The notes under the pieces are model-generated. The model searched no databases and was not told where the DNA came from. It saw only the letters and a list, made by a program, of their open reading frames with translations. This document shows positions 1-11,844 of a stretch of 64,000 nucleotides of DNA, one piece after another. The first letter of the stretch is position 1, and every line of letters begins with the position of its first letter. Position numbers and translations under genes: made by a program. Source of the stretch: Echria macrotheca (taxonomy: Eukaryota; Ascomycota; Sordariomycetes; Sordariales; Schizotheciaceae); NCBI GenBank assembly GCA_030411725.1, contig MU839831.1, positions 868,001 to 932,000 on the forward strand, given 5' to 3'.

Positions 1-270
1 TGCGGGCGACGGTGGGGAGGGGGAGGTGCTGGAGGAGGAGGAAGTAGAAGGTCGCGAAGCCGAGGAAGAGGGGCAGGCGGACGAGGAAGAGGAAGACGCG
101 GGGGGTCGCCGAGAGGATCGAGGACGGCGTTTTGGACGGGAGGAAGGGGGAGACTCCCGAGCCTGTTTTTGGGGGATTGTCAGCGGATGATTTCCTAGTG
201 AGGATCGTAGGGAAGTTGAGTATTGTGTGGTATCGTTACCTCTGTCGCGGAACTGGGAGAACTTCTCCAT
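1..270 (-). CDS. vps66: Vps66/LOA1-like lysophospholipid acyltransferase, N-terminus only (partial)
   Basis: Two exons are visible: 270-240 and 162 to the window edge, with an intron at 239-163 (donor GTAACG, branch GCTGAC, acceptor CAG). The product starts MEKFSQFRDRGSGVSPFLP and runs 64 residues into one long hydrophobic segment (about residues 33-55, FLFLVRLPLFLGF...). The MEK-SQFRDRG start followed by a TM helix resembles fungal Vps66/LOA1 proteins, which belong to the PlsC glycerolipid acyltransferase family and act in phosphatidic acid and lipid-droplet metabolism at the ER. The catalytic HX4D region lies outside the window, so function rests on N-terminal resemblance recalled from the family. 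The ATG is chosen because it sits 31 nt before a good donor and the spliced frame stays open. It is divergent from the kinesin gene. Confidence 0.72.
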   Translation of the reverse strand, partial: MEKFSQFRDRGNDTTQYSTSLRSSLGNHPLTIPQKQARESPPSSRPKRRPRSSRRPPASSSSSSACPSSSASRPSTSSSSSTSPSPPSPA

Positions 271-1182
271 TGCGATGTCTGATTTGTGTCTCCCGAGATT
301 TGTAACTCCCACGGGACGGGCGATATCGAAGGTGAGTGGGTTTAGGTGCCCCTTTGCTGAAGGATATTATCGTGACATCGGTGTGTTTAAGACTGTGTCT
401 CTGCAATCCGATATGTGGTGCAACAAAGGTGGTCGTTTTTGTCCTGACGATTATAGCGGGACTGCTGTCAACTTTTTTGGTGTGGTCGCATGTCGCTGCG
501 ATTCGCATGTGATCCGGTGGCTCGTGCGCCACTGTCGTCAGTCTGCCGCATGGCCAGAGATTTTGGATCCCGTTGATCTTGGACGGCAGGTGCCAACTAA
601 AAAGGAGACACTGTCCAGCCGGTTCTAATCTGTAGAACTAATTTTTCTCGGATAGATACTTTCATCTTCTACTCGTAGATGCGCATATTGCTCGTTTGAC
701 AGCTCAAGGACCGGCCGCGACAGGGCTTTCGTTATCTACACTTTCGTTTCGGCAGCATACTTCGTTTTTGGCAACAGGATACTTCCTCTGTACCTGACTC
801 CAGATATTCAATCCCCGTCCTAAGATCTATACGAAAAATAACCGCAGTTCGGAGAGCAAGTGCAAGTGACGAATGCTTCTCGCAGTCGAGTTGAATTCGA
901 GACCTCTTCAGCGGTGGGCGGCCGTGGTTGGCCAATGCCCCACTCCTTGTCGCTCCCCATTGGCTGCATGCTGGTTGACCTGGTTGCCGTGGAGAAGTAA
1001 ACACAGGCGCCAGTCTCACAGCTTCACGCACCGCGCTACGCCAATTGAGGCGCCCTCCAAAATACTCCACGGAAAGCGCCGCCACCACGTCGCCGCCAAC
1101 TTCATCCGCACCTGGAGCTTTGCTCCTGTCCTCCTACTTCCTGCTCCACCACGTCCTGATTCCCCGCATGCACGCCCTCAGC
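271..1182. promoter_or_regulatory. Divergent intergenic region, Vps66-like gene / kinesin-14
   Basis: This 0.9-kb spacer lies between two divergent start codons and presumably holds both promoters. It has no coherent coding exon; the open frames on both strands give low-complexity, unfamiliar peptides. I could not assign a specific TATA or operator sequence. Confidence 0.5.
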
Positions 1183-4100
1183 ATGGAGCGCAGCGAGAAC
1201 GCGGTATGTGCTTTTGGAATTAATTTGTCATAATGAACTTTACCATGGCGCCGCCCGCTGACAACTGGCTCCAGAAAATGCAGTCTCTCCTTCGTCCACC
1301 AACCCAATTCTCCGGTGTCGCCGCGTCGTCGACAGGCCTTCAAGAGATGACCGAGTCGCAGAGCAACGCGCGGGCCTTTCCCGCCGGTCCTCAGGTCGGC
1401 CAGAAGCGCACCCACAATGGCTACAGTATGTGTCTATGTCTATGCTGTCGACACCAGCTAACACTGTCGCTTAGCTTCGCAACCAGAACCCAAGCGCAAG
1501 ACACTCGCGGAGCGAGCAGGAGAGCCCAACAACGTTGCAAAGTCTTCCGTCCCGCTCGGGCCGACAAGTACTACTGGTCTTACGCAGCCGCGACAAGCCG
1601 TTAAGGGCGCCTCGATCGCGACATTGGCGGCAAACAATGTAAGTTCACGAGATCGATCCGCTCGGCACAGCCTCTGACTTTTTCACGTAGACCAAAGCGC
1701 CAACCGCCGCAGTCCCCTCGACGCGATATCCCCCGACGTCCTCTCGAGCGGCACCGATAACAAACTTTTCCCAAACCGTCGGTCCCGGCAGCCGGCCTCC
1801 ACAGGCGATTCCCCGACCCGGCTCCTCCATGGCCTTCAACCAGTCCATACAGAGCCGCCACCGAGCGAACCCGCGATCCCGGCCAGCGACAGCCATGAGC
1901 AGCCACAACGTCGATGATGGAATTCAGGGGCAGCAGCCCAATGGTACGAAACACTCGTCTTTTCAACTTACAATGCGGAAGCTGCGGCAGAGGAGCTGCC
2001 AAGAACCACGTTCCTTAGAGTCTTTCTCCTTTGCGCAGAATTCAAGAGACATATCCGGCTTAAGTAGAAGGATGAATGAACTCTCTCTGGAAGACAGCGC
2101 GAGCGGGACTTTGAAAGGCGATCAAGTGATCACCATTTACGAAGAGCAACCAGTCAGCCACCAGCAAGCGACAGATGGCAAGTCAGACTCGGTCGCCGGC
2201 TGTCCGAACGAAAAGGAGCGAGCGGTCAGAAATCCATTCAGACCCGCGGACCCCTTCTTCCCAAAGACGCCGGCAAGAAAGCACGATGTTCTCGCAGAGA
2301 TGGAAAAGTTTGAATCAATCATCAAGAGCGCGCGCCATACCCCGGGCTCGCCGCTCAAGTCTTCTTCTCCTACGAAGCGTTCATTTCTTACCAAGGAGTC
2401 TAACACGCAATCATTTACAGGCTGGGACGTCGATAACCGGTTAAATGAGGTCGAATCGCAGTTCAAGGTCATCCAGGAGGCCATGACCGTCTCTCTTACC
2501 GACCGCAAGACCCTGGAGGACGCCGTAGATCTAGCAAAGACGCGAGGTATTTGAACCCGGGTGCTTTGTTGACAAGTATTGACAATAGGATAGTGAGCGA
2601 CCTCGAGCAGGAACGAGAGCGGCTAAACGAAACGAACATGACGCTCCAGAGCGAAAGGGACAGTCTGCAGCGAGAGATTCAGTCACTGACCATAGCGCTA
2701 GAGACGGAAAGGAGGAGCCATAAGTATGAGATTGAGGATAAAGCACGAGAGCACAAACATGCCGTAGATGAGCTTCGAAGGGAATTCAAGGACGAGACAG
2801 ACCGACTGCAGCGCACCCAGCGGGAAGCCTTGGAGGCTCTCGAGAGGCATTACCGGGTGGAGTTGGAAGATGAGCGCAGTCAAAAGGTTCGGGAACTTCA
2901 GGAGTTGCGGGCGAGACTTTCCACCGAGCAGCAAGACCTCAATGTCGCCCTTTCAGGGAAAGACCGCGAGATCCAGGACATGCGGTCGCAACTGGAAGCC
3001 CTCAGGGGAGACCTTGATCGCGAGCAGACGATCAAAGGGGGTCTTCAGAAACAAATCGCCGAGATGTCGACGACGGCCATGACGCTCGAGGACCGGAACC
3101 GAGCGCTGCGAGCACAGATCGATTTTCTCGAGTCAGACAACAAGCAACAATCCGACTCGTTTGCGAATATGGAGGCTCAACTTCGGGAGGCTCTTCGAAA
3201 AGCCGACGAGGCACAGCAGAAACTCATCAAAGAGGAGACAGAGCGACGAGTCCTCTTCAACAAGTACCAGGAGCTCAAGGGCAATATCCGGGTCATGTGC
3301 AGAGTGCGGCCGGTTCTGGGTTCTTCGGAAGGCGAGGAGGCTAAGCTGTTATTCCCGGATGTCAAGACGTCGGCGCAGATCGACGTTACTGGGCCGGAGG
3401 AGAGGAACAGCTTGGGGAACTCAACCCGCAAGGTCATCCCGTTCGAGTTCGACCGTGTCTTTACTCCGTCTGTCCACAACGAGGAGATCTTTGGCGAAAT
3501 CTCGCAGCTTGTGCAGAGTGCGCTCGACGGATACAATGTCTGCATCTTTTGCTACGGCCAGACCGGGTCCGGGAAGACGTACACCATGTCATCGCCAGAT
3601 GGCATGATCCCGCGGGCTACGCATATGATTTACGATACAATCACGAAGCTCAAGGAGAAGTCGTGGACGTACACCATGGAGGGAAGTTTTGTGGAAGTGT
3701 ACAACGAGGAGCTCAACGACCTGCTCACGTCGACGGCAGAGGGCAAGAAGAAGCTCGAGATCCGTCACGACGATGTCCGCAAGCAGACGACGGTTGTCAA
3801 CTGCAAGACTGTTGCTCTCGACTCCGCCGATAAGGTCGAGCTGATGTTGCGGCAGGCGCAGAACAACCGGAGTGTGGCGGCCACCAAGGCAAACGAGCGG
3901 TCGTCGCGGTCGCACTCGGTCTTTATCCTGAAGCTGGTGGGCGAGAACTCGGCGACCAACGAGCGGTGCGAGGGCACGCTCAACCTCGTGGATCTGGCGG
4001 GGTCGGAGCGGCTCAAGCATTCGGGCGCCGAGGGCGACCGCATGAAGGAGACGCAGAACATCAACAAGAGCCTGGCCTGTCTGGGGGATGTGATTGAGGC

Positions 4101-4394
4101 GCTCGGCCGCGGGTCGGGACATGTTCCGTACCGCAACTCGAAGCTGACGCATCTGCTGCAATATTCGTTGGGTGGCAATTCGAAGACGCTCATGTTTGTC
4201 ATGGTCAGTCCGCTGGAGGCGCATCTGAAGGAGACGATTACTTCGTTGCGGTTTGCGACCAAGGTGAGTTTTTGCTGTGTCCTTTTTGGGGGAGGTGGGT
4301 GAGTGAGTGCTGATGACGAATACAGGTACATAACACGCATATCGGCACTGCCAAGTCTACCAAGAAGACGAAGGAGCGAATAAGTGACTGCTGA
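1183..4394 (+). CDS. klpA: Kinesin-14 (KlpA/Kar3 type), C-terminal motor
   Basis: Minus-end-directed microtubule motor used in spindle assembly. Exons: 1183-1203, 1275-1425, 1475-1638, 1691-2546, 2594-4263, 4326-4394; 976 aa. Introns have GT/AG ends and branch sites such as GCTGAC and GCTAAC; the fourth is only 47 nt. The tail includes KRKTLAERAGE, followed by coiled coil (about residues 400-625), the neck GNIRVMCRVRP (about 627), P-loop GQTGSGKT (719-726), switch I NERSSRSHS (from 831) and switch II DLAGSER (864-870). A motor at the C-terminus after a coiled coil is diagnostic of kinesin-14. The first exon encodes just MERSENA; an in-frame ATG at 1168 is possible, but the 1183 ATG has the better context (A at -3, G at +4). 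The last intron separates ATK from VHNTHIGTAK. Confidence 0.95.
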
Positions 4395-5353
4395 GTTTTG
4401 ATTATCTGGGTTGTGTGTGTGTTAAAGGGGGGGTGGGCGTGTGGATTAGTTAATGATACCATGAATGAACTTTGGGTCGCTGGATCACAGGGGGGGGGCG
4501 TAGGTAGGATAACTGGGGTGGTGGGAAGTAGCAGGCAAGCAAGCAAGCGAAGGGGTGGGCGACTTTTTTTTTTCTCTTCGTCTTGTCTATGTCCATGGAT
4601 TATGTGTAGGCTAGTTCTAGGAGTTATGTCAGCTCGGCGGGTGGGAGTGTGTCTAGGGAGTTTTGTTTGGGTTTGGGATGGATGGATGGCATCGTGGCAT
4701 TGATTGGTATTACGCAACACACAATACAAGAGCTTGTATACTTGTATATTGAACAGGCGTGGTTATAAACGCGACGTGATGATGGTTGATATGCCGGGTT
4801 TTGAAACTTCGGGGTTCGTGTTGTGGATGTTGGGTTTTGATACTTCTGATGAGCTGTCTGCCCTGGCAACCAGGCAACGAGGTAACCAGGTAACCAGGTG
4901 CGAGATAATCTATCTTCCAACGTGCCGATCCGAGATGCGATTGTGCGAGGGAGAAGTGCGATGGTGCTCGTTGTAGTTAGTCTAGTTAGTCTAGTGCTGC
5001 TTGCTGGCTGAGCTTTAGTTGGAGGATTCTCTCGAGTCGGGAGTCGGAAATGAGGCTGCTTGGTGAGCTTGGTGAGCTGCAGTGCTGCCGGAAGGATGCA
5101 AGCAGCCCGAGGGAGGGCTGGGCAACTCGACAGGTAGGTAGGCAGCTGATGACAACAAGTGTTGAGGTTATTGGGCAGCTAGCTGCTCTGTTCCTTGTTG
5201 TTTTTGCTCAAGATGGAATAGAATGCATGTTGGTCTCGTCTCGGATATGCAGCTGGGGCAGGTATTTTACACGTTTTTGCGGAGTACATTTTTCCACTAC
5301 AGGATATGAATATGAGCGATGTACAATACGGATAGGCAAGTCCGGAGAAGTAT

Positions 5354-5355
<2 letters not shown>

Positions 5356-5394
<39 letters not shown>
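5356..5394. repeat. (CT)n microsatellite
   Basis: About 39 nt of uninterrupted CT dinucleotide repeat in the intergenic region downstream of the kinesin gene. Confidence 0.98.
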
Positions 5395-5396
<2 letters not shown>

Positions 5397-5930
5397 GGGG
5401 TCTTGGGCGGGTTAGTAATTAGAGAAAATACCAAAGCGTGTGGACCTAAATACTTTGCATATAAGTCGTTGCCGAAGTCGAAGTCGAAGTCTGCAGGAGC
5501 AAACAAGCAAGCCAGGGAACTCTAAACCAGTGGTTGTGCGACCCATCATCAGCATATCCACGTCCTGCTAGACTACTACTCTGTGTACCTGTAAGATATT
5601 TCATCCCAGATCGGTGCCTAATTTCTTTGTCACTCACTTATGGTGTGTCCGGTGCGTGGCTTCAGATGGTGTGTGTGTGTGGTGTGTGGTACCCAAGACA
5701 AGATGAGAAGATGAAAAAAGATGAGATAAAACCACCACACCACATTCAGGAATCATCACCAACACCAACCCACGTATACCTTCCTTTCAGATCCCATCCC
5801 TCCCTTTCCTTACCCAACCCAGTCCAATACAAGCTTCATCCCATCTAGTTCTAACCCCCCACCTCCAAACCCGATTCCCGACCTCGCACTTTGATCCCAG
5901 GATTTTTCTCAGCGGCGTCTTACACTCAAA

Positions 5931-5945
5931 GGGGGGGGGGGGGGG
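5931..5945. repeat. Poly-G run
   Basis: Fifteen consecutive G residues in intergenic DNA; the exact length may be affected by sequencing or assembly slippage. Confidence 0.95.
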
Positions 5946-6210
5946 CAAACAATACGGACAACAAAGCAAAACCATGCAGTTGGGACACGATACGAGACGA
6001 CACGACACGAAGCTAATCAGGCTACCTAGCTAGGTAAGTAAGCTACGCGTTTTTGGTTTGGTCTGTCTGTTTTGCTGGCCATGTGTGAGGTGTGTGAGGG
6101 ACGTGTGGTTGACAACAATCAGGCACACATAGAAGCGGCCGCCTCGTCTGACAAGCTTTCACTCAGATTGAACAAGCGCGGAAACGCGCGGGCGAAGCGC
6201 GCGCGCAGAG

Positions 6211-6236
6211 GGAAGGAAGGAAGGAAGGAAGGAAGG
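6211..6236. repeat. (GGAA)n microsatellite
   Basis: Six to seven perfect GGAA units in intergenic DNA, next to a GCGCGCGC-rich stretch. Confidence 0.95.
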
Positions 6237-7145
6237 CGGGGGTGATGCAAGCGCAAGCGATCTGATGTTTTTCTCTACATTCAGGAGAGCGTGTGTGAAA
6301 ACACGCGCTTATTCCTCCCTGTTCTTAATTACTTGGGGATGGTGAGGATGAGGGTGAGAATTATTGGGGATTGGGTGGGTGCGGGTTGATGCGGCAGATA
6401 CTACCTACCTAGTACCTCCCTTACCTACTCTAGGCAGACAAGTTTGTTGTTGGCTTTCTTATGGAGTGTGGGGTGGTGCTGTGAGTGTGTGTATGGGCAC
6501 ATGAGATGCGTGTATGTATGTGGTCAGCATTTTTCATGCAAGTTTTGGTTGGTTTGATTTGGTTTGTCGGGTTTGGGGGGGGCTAGAAAGGAGGAAGATG
6601 TCCCAATGGAGAATAAACACAGTTGGTGGATTACCTACTTTGGTTATTTGGTAGGAAGGAAGGAGGGAAGGAGTTCTCATGCATGCATGTCTGGGATCGA
6701 TCCAACGATTGGGTTTTGGGGATGGGGATGTGTATGATGGACCAAGTTGTCGTGTCTCTTCTCGTGTGTCCTGCGAATGAGGCATCTATACACCCCTCGG
6801 ATACTGTCCTTCTTCCCACTGGCTACCTACCTTACCTACCTCGCAAACCGATGCCGAAACTTTAGAACTAGTGACAAAAGTAATTGGTACGCAGAAGCAG
6901 ATTAGATGGAATATACCCTCTATGTGTGTGAAGAGAGAGGGAGAGAATTGTGCGAGGATAAGGTAGGTACAAGCATCGTGTTATGACCAGAACCCAAAAA
7001 AACCAACGCCGCAGTCAAGACTTTAGAGCAATGCCATAGCCACAGCCACAGCCAGATGAGTAACGATAGACCATATCCGTAGTAGGTAGTTATTAAACCA
7101 TCACCGTCGTCATCGTCGTGTCATGTAATACTCATGTAATAGTAG

Positions 7146-7622
7146 TCATGGGATCTCATCCAAAGACATAACCTCTCCCTCCTCTTCCTCTTCCTCATCC
7201 TCATCCAACTTCTCATAATCCCCAGCCGGTGACCTAGACCGAGACCGTTTCCTCCTGTGAGGCCATCGACGACGACGATGCTGTGACCGTGAACGGGAAC
7301 GATGACGCTGCTGCTGCTGCTCAAAGGACCGCCGGTCGAGCTCGGCTAGGACGGTGACGTCGGCGACGGAGACGTAGATGCTCGGGACTGCGCCGAGGCC
7401 GTTTTCTACCACCTCGACCCATATCCTGGAGAAAAAGTCCTTTGGGTTTTTGCTGCGTTTTCGTGTCTTTTGTGTTTGTTGTTTCTGCTGCTGTGTTGTC
7501 TGTATTGTCGGTCGTATCTGTGTCTGACTCCGTTTCTCTGTAGCTCGTTTTCGTTCCTTGCTGCTGCTACTACCCATAGTAGTCGTAGGTTGTTGTTGTT
7601 TTTGTTGTTGTCGAGACGTCAT
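7146..7622 (-). CDS. Doubtful ORF: Gln-rich, SR-repeat, acidic-tail protein
   Basis: An open frame of 158 codons begins MTSRQQQKQQQ and ends EGEVMSLDEIP. It has a Gln/Thr-rich basic first half, a block that looks coding (IWVEVVENGLGAVPSIYVS..., codons mostly ending in C or G), an RS-dipeptide region (RSRSRSQHRRRR, KRSRSRSP) and an acidic tail. I do not recognise a family. A candidate splice acceptor (CTCCAG) just before the IWVEVV block suggests the real gene may have a different upstream exon. It lies 130 nt downstream of the 7753-8249 gene on the same strand, so it could also be that transcript's 3' UTR. Splicing or RNA-binding function is only suggested by the RS repeats. Confidence 0.35.
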   Translation of the reverse strand: MTSRQQQKQQQPTTTMGSSSSKERKRATEKRSQTQIRPTIQTTQQQKQQTQKTRKRSKNPKDFFSRIWVEVVENGLGAVPSIYVSVADVTVLAELDRRSFEQQQQRHRSRSRSQHRRRRWPHRRKRSRSRSPAGDYEKLDEDEEEEEEGEVMSLDEIP

Positions 7623-7752
7623 CTGTTTCTCAGAGGCCGACTTGTCCTCCGATCGACCCCTACTGCCACCATCATCCACCACAACATGCGTGGCATACCG
7701 CTGCCGCCGACCACATGTCCGGGACGACATGCCCGCAGACTTGACCGCCAAC

Positions 7753-8249
7753 TTAAGCCTGGCCAACCATCGCAGCCTCGAGCTTCTTGCGGAAGATCTT
7801 GGCGATGGTGTCCGGGTTGGGCCCGAACGAGCCGGCGGCCAAAACATCGCGCTTCTGCACCTTGATGAAGTGGACGCGGGCGCTGGCGGCGTTTAGCACG
7901 GCCGCCTGGATCTTTTCAAACTCGTCGTCCGAGAAGCCGCCTCCAAAGAAAACGGCCTGGGGCGTCTTGCGCTGCTCGACCGGCACCGAGGCGTTGGTGC
8001 CCAGGCCCGAGGATGGACTCTTGACCAGGTCGCCGGCGAAGACGGCCGGCAGCTCGGCTAGGGCAGCGTCGAGATCGAGGCAGGCGTGGACGACTGTGTG
8101 TGTGTTAGTTTGTGTAAACGGATGTGTGTGAAAGAGAGAGAGAGAGGAATACCTTCAATATCAGGGAGAAGCTTCTCGCGGACCGACTCGGCGATCTTGG
8201 GGTCCTTGCCGTAGGTGGCGACGGGGATGGGGGTAGTGGTGGCAGACAT
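7753..8249 (-). CDS. Small conserved fungal protein of unknown function
   Basis: Two exons, 8249-8153 and 8093-7753 (intron 8152-8094, GTATTC...CAG, full of GT and GA repeats); 145 aa starting MSATTTPIPVATYGKDP. It reads in one frame through EVVHACLDLDAALAELPAVFAGD, SSGLGTNAS, VFFGGGFSDDEFEKIQAAV and VHFIKVQKRDVLAAGSFGP to LEAAMVGQA. It resembles a small single-domain protein found in many filamentous ascomycetes, for which I know no experimental function. The alternating hydrophobic strands and the GGG turn suggest a Rossmann-like alpha/beta fold (inference). There is no signal peptide or TM segment, so it is probably cytosolic. It converges on the kinesin gene across a 3-kb spacer. Confidence 0.85.
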
Positions 8250-11200
8250 GGTCACGGCGTGGACGGGACGGAAACTGGAGTGTATATATGTATGTATGTA
8301 AGTGGACGATGGTGGTGGGCTGGTCTGGCGCGGGCAGGGCCTGGCTGGCTGGGATGGAGGTGTGGGGCGGGCCTGGGTTGGTAGGAGACAGAAAGAGTGC
8401 CACGGGCCGGGAAACAACAGGGCAGAAAGGGCTTAGGCTGGAAGATTCAACTGTGAGCTTGGCGAATCCTGGAAATGGCGGGATCTGGTTGTTGTTCTTC
8501 TTCTGGAGGATGTCCCATGTGGAGAGTGATCTCTCTTATACCTGGCTTCATCGGCCTGCCTTCTCTTCGTCGACGGAGTTTTCTTCTTGCGACCGCCGAC
8601 GACAAAGTGTCCGCCCGAATCTCCATGGCCGACAACGTCCAGCTCGGCAGTTCTCTCAGCAAGCTGTGTCGTCCAAAAATTCACACCTCGATATTGCTGC
8701 TGCTGCTGTTCATGGTCCGGGGCGTGTGTGAGTGAGGGGTGGAGGGGCAAGGGGCGAAGGCGAAGGCGAAAGAGGGGGCCGTACACCGAAAGGACCAGAC
8801 CAGCCCCCGGACCCCTTCCCTTCCCCCAAATGCAGACGCATGCAAGGTCTAGGCTGGAGAGACAAGACACAGAGAGACAGACAGCTCCAGTTAGCGCGTC
8901 TGTGGGAAGTGTGAGATGCCGTCGAGCCGTTGGCTGCCGCCCCAGATGCAGACGTCGCCAAGGTGCGGAAAGAGGCAAGCTTGTTGCAGCCAACCGACGG
9001 CTCGTCAATGTTGCGAGGTTGCGAGGGCGGGTGCGGTGTGCAATGCACAATGGACGCAGAGCGGAAAGAAAAGCACTGGCAGAGACGGGGCGGCAAGCCG
9101 AGAGCCCGGCCAGGGATCGAGGACCTTTCTCTCTCTTCGTCACTGAATCTGGTCACGCTGACGTCTGGCGGCACCACAGCACTTGTTCGTCAGCTCCTTT
9201 CGCTGCTGACCTCGCGCAAGCGGCAAGCCTCCCCATGTCGACCCCATCAAATCACAGCATGCTGCGCTGCCATGTGTGCGGGTTGAGGGAATTGGCCTCA
9301 AGTCACTTGGGAGTTTGTTGACGAGTGACAGGTACGGAGTTGGTGGACAGTAACTACGGATAGGCAGATAGAGATATCCCCAATTTCATTCCGATACCAA
9401 TTCCACCGTCAATGCCACGTTGGATCGTCATTAACAATATGACCCACAGGTAGCTACACTTAAAGGTTATGTGGGGGATCCCGCCATTCCCTGCCCACTG
9501 CAACACCGACGATCATCTGTCTTTCCCCAAACTCGACCGTTTAGCCGTTGGGTTTGCAGACCCAGCGAATATTATATCGGCTTATCCGCCGCGCCGGAAA
9601 TGCCAAGAGGGGTTCTGGTTTTGCTGTGCTGCTATCCGGGTAATAATCATTGGGGTTGCATCCCAACCGCCACCGACTTCACCATCCAGGTTTTTGTGCT
9701 TGCCCGAATAATGTTTTGTTTCTCTCTCTCTCTCTCTCGAGAGAGTCTTTTGACCGCGTCACCGCCTGCAGGAAAAAGAGGAACCTCTCATGCACAGGAA
9801 GCAGAAGCCGTCGGATACAAGCGTGTTTCGTCTTTGCATGCTTGCTGCAGTGCACTCCAATTCACAGTGGGGAAGACAGGCTTCGAAAGCTGCAGGTCTA
9901 ACGTTTTGGGGGAAGGCGGCCACTGAAGAAGAGCTTGCTCGCTCTCGTCGCCCCGATCTGGCCACCGATTCTCTACATACCAATGGCCTGATTCGAGAAC
10001 CCGATCGAGGGAATTTTGAGTTTGTCTCCCACGCACGTGCTGTGCGAATGGGTTGCTGCCGACTGAACGGGCTGTCTGTCGCGGGGGAGGAAGGAAGTTG
10101 AGAGCTTCGGGAGCCAACATCAATGCGAACGAAGGACTTGCCGCTCGATGGCGTGCGCTTGTCTTTGACTTGACGTCTGTCTACTTCTTCTCTAATGCGC
10201 CATCTCAGCCTCTCAGTGGCGACGGCGGGTGTTTTTCCAAGCAAAAAAAGAGGCGTGCAAGAATACATACCGTGGACCTGCACTCAAGTCCAGCAGCGGT
10301 TGTGACATACCTACGGATTAACCTGCCGAACGAGAAACGTAACACAGCATATCCATCGCATTCCCAAGTTTAGCATTAACTCCCAAACCACCTTGCCCCA
10401 ATGCAAAAGACAAAAATAAACTCTGGACACTCGTTCCGACCCGGAATCCACACACAGACAGGTTTACCTATACCTGTTTGTCGGACGGACCCAGAACAAA
10501 CCCCGCGCCGACCTCCCCGATCTCCTTCTCCCTTTGGTCTGTCCCCCTCCGGATGCCGACCGACACCTAGTTACTAACCTACCCCGGCAGCCCGGTGTCG
10601 GTAACCCGGCTCATACCACACCCCCGATTCTGCGCGCCGGCCGTCCGACTTCAACTTAGATAACCACAAACACCCAGAATACGCATCACATCACAAAACA
10701 CGCAATTCAACCTGTCGCACAGCCCCAAGTAGAAAAGATAAACAGACAAGGCAGCAAAGGCAAATGCTGGTAACTATAGAATAAATTCTGGTTGCTAAGA
10801 ATACCCCTCGGGGATCCTACCGTCCGTCAGCAATCCGGCGGTGTCGCGCCGGGATCAAGCTGCTGGCACAACCTTCTCAGCCCTTCGCTTGCTGTTGTTG
10901 AACCATGCTTTTAATCTGTCTGTCAACAAAAATACCAAACCTCCCTCCCTCCTCCCCAACACAGTCCGGTCCATCATCAACAACTCCCCCGATCCTGATC
11001 CCAGTCTCAGTCAGCACCCGCAATAAAGCATCAATCAACATGACAACAGCATGATGACACGAAGCACACAATCTTCACCAACTCCCCTCCCCAAAAACAT
11101 AAAGAGCAAAAATCTAAGTGTTACTACCAAGTTAGAGATAGCTATAATCACACCAAGAAGCATAAACCAGGCTTCTCCATTCCACACACTCCTCTTTCAG

Positions 11201-11844
11201 CGCCCACGCCATGCTCGCCTGCAGCCAACTTGCAGCCAACTCAACTCGCTCAACTCCCTCACTCCCTTAGGACTGACTCTCTTCCTCGCCCTCCCCGATA
11301 TGCTTCTTCCACAGAGACACAAAAAGGGGCCGGCAGTACCCCCTTTCCCTCCTCCTCCCTCCTCCCACCACCAAACACACATACACCCACAACCGCAATT
11401 ATGCCTAGCTAGACGTAGTAGATCCAAGGTCCAAGACAAACAATCCCATATAGAGGAGACACCCAACCCTAAAAGCCAAACAACGCCATTGTGATCCCAA
11501 ATAAAAAGAAAAGAACAAATGAAAATATAGAGACTGGTAGATCTGTCGCCGAGTTGTGTGTTGTTTTTCCAATCTTGCTTAGCTTTTCACTCCCTCCCTC
11601 GCTCCCTCCCTCCTCTGGGCTAAAAGATATTCATCACTCATCCCAATCCCGATGTACAACCCCTTAAAAAACGACGGCCAACGATACATCTCGCTCTCTC
11701 TTTCAAAGCCAGACGCTAGAACACCGAGCCTGCTGGCAGGCTGGAACACAAAGGAAACTAGGCAACGAATAAAACCCTCATGGGGTTGGTAAATGTAGTC
11801 ACTTCCTACCGCGCCTCAACCCAGCGTCCCCCGATCCAGCCTGA
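8250..11844. other. 3.6-kb gene-free region
   Basis: This region lies upstream of the small conserved gene and downstream of the transcription factor gene; both are on the minus strand. It contains long open frames (for example 8433-9143 minus, 8587-9321 plus, 9759-10283 minus), but their peptides are Arg/Ser/Pro-rich, unfamiliar and overlap in several frames, as expected by chance in GC-rich DNA. It probably holds the promoter and leader of the small gene plus the 3' UTR of the regulator. I see no RNA gene. Confidence 0.5.

Larger units (their letters stand above)
4395..7145. other. Gene-free convergent spacer rich in microsatellites
   Basis: This 2.75-kb stretch has no convincing exon on either strand. 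It holds a (CT)n tract (5356-5394), a 15-G run (5931-5945), a (GGAA)n tract (6211-6236) and several TACCTACC/GGTAGGTA motifs (near 5124, 6000, 6399-6425, 6821-6842, 6963). It includes the 3' UTR of the kinesin gene. Confidence 0.6.

Noticed and set aside
1168..1182. Alternative kinesin start at 1168 adding MHALS
   Set aside because: In frame, but with a poor start context (C at -3, C at +4), whereas the ATG at 1183 has A at -3 and G at +4.
5356..5394. CT repeat considered as a possible repeat array or regulatory element
   Set aside because: It is a simple dinucleotide microsatellite without spacers; no CRISPR-like or operator structure.
8433..9143. 236-codon minus-strand frame, with competing plus-strand frames of similar length at 8587-9321
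   Set aside because: Several frames on both strands are open at once and all give low-complexity Arg/Ser/Pro/Gln peptides, the pattern of non-coding GC-rich DNA.
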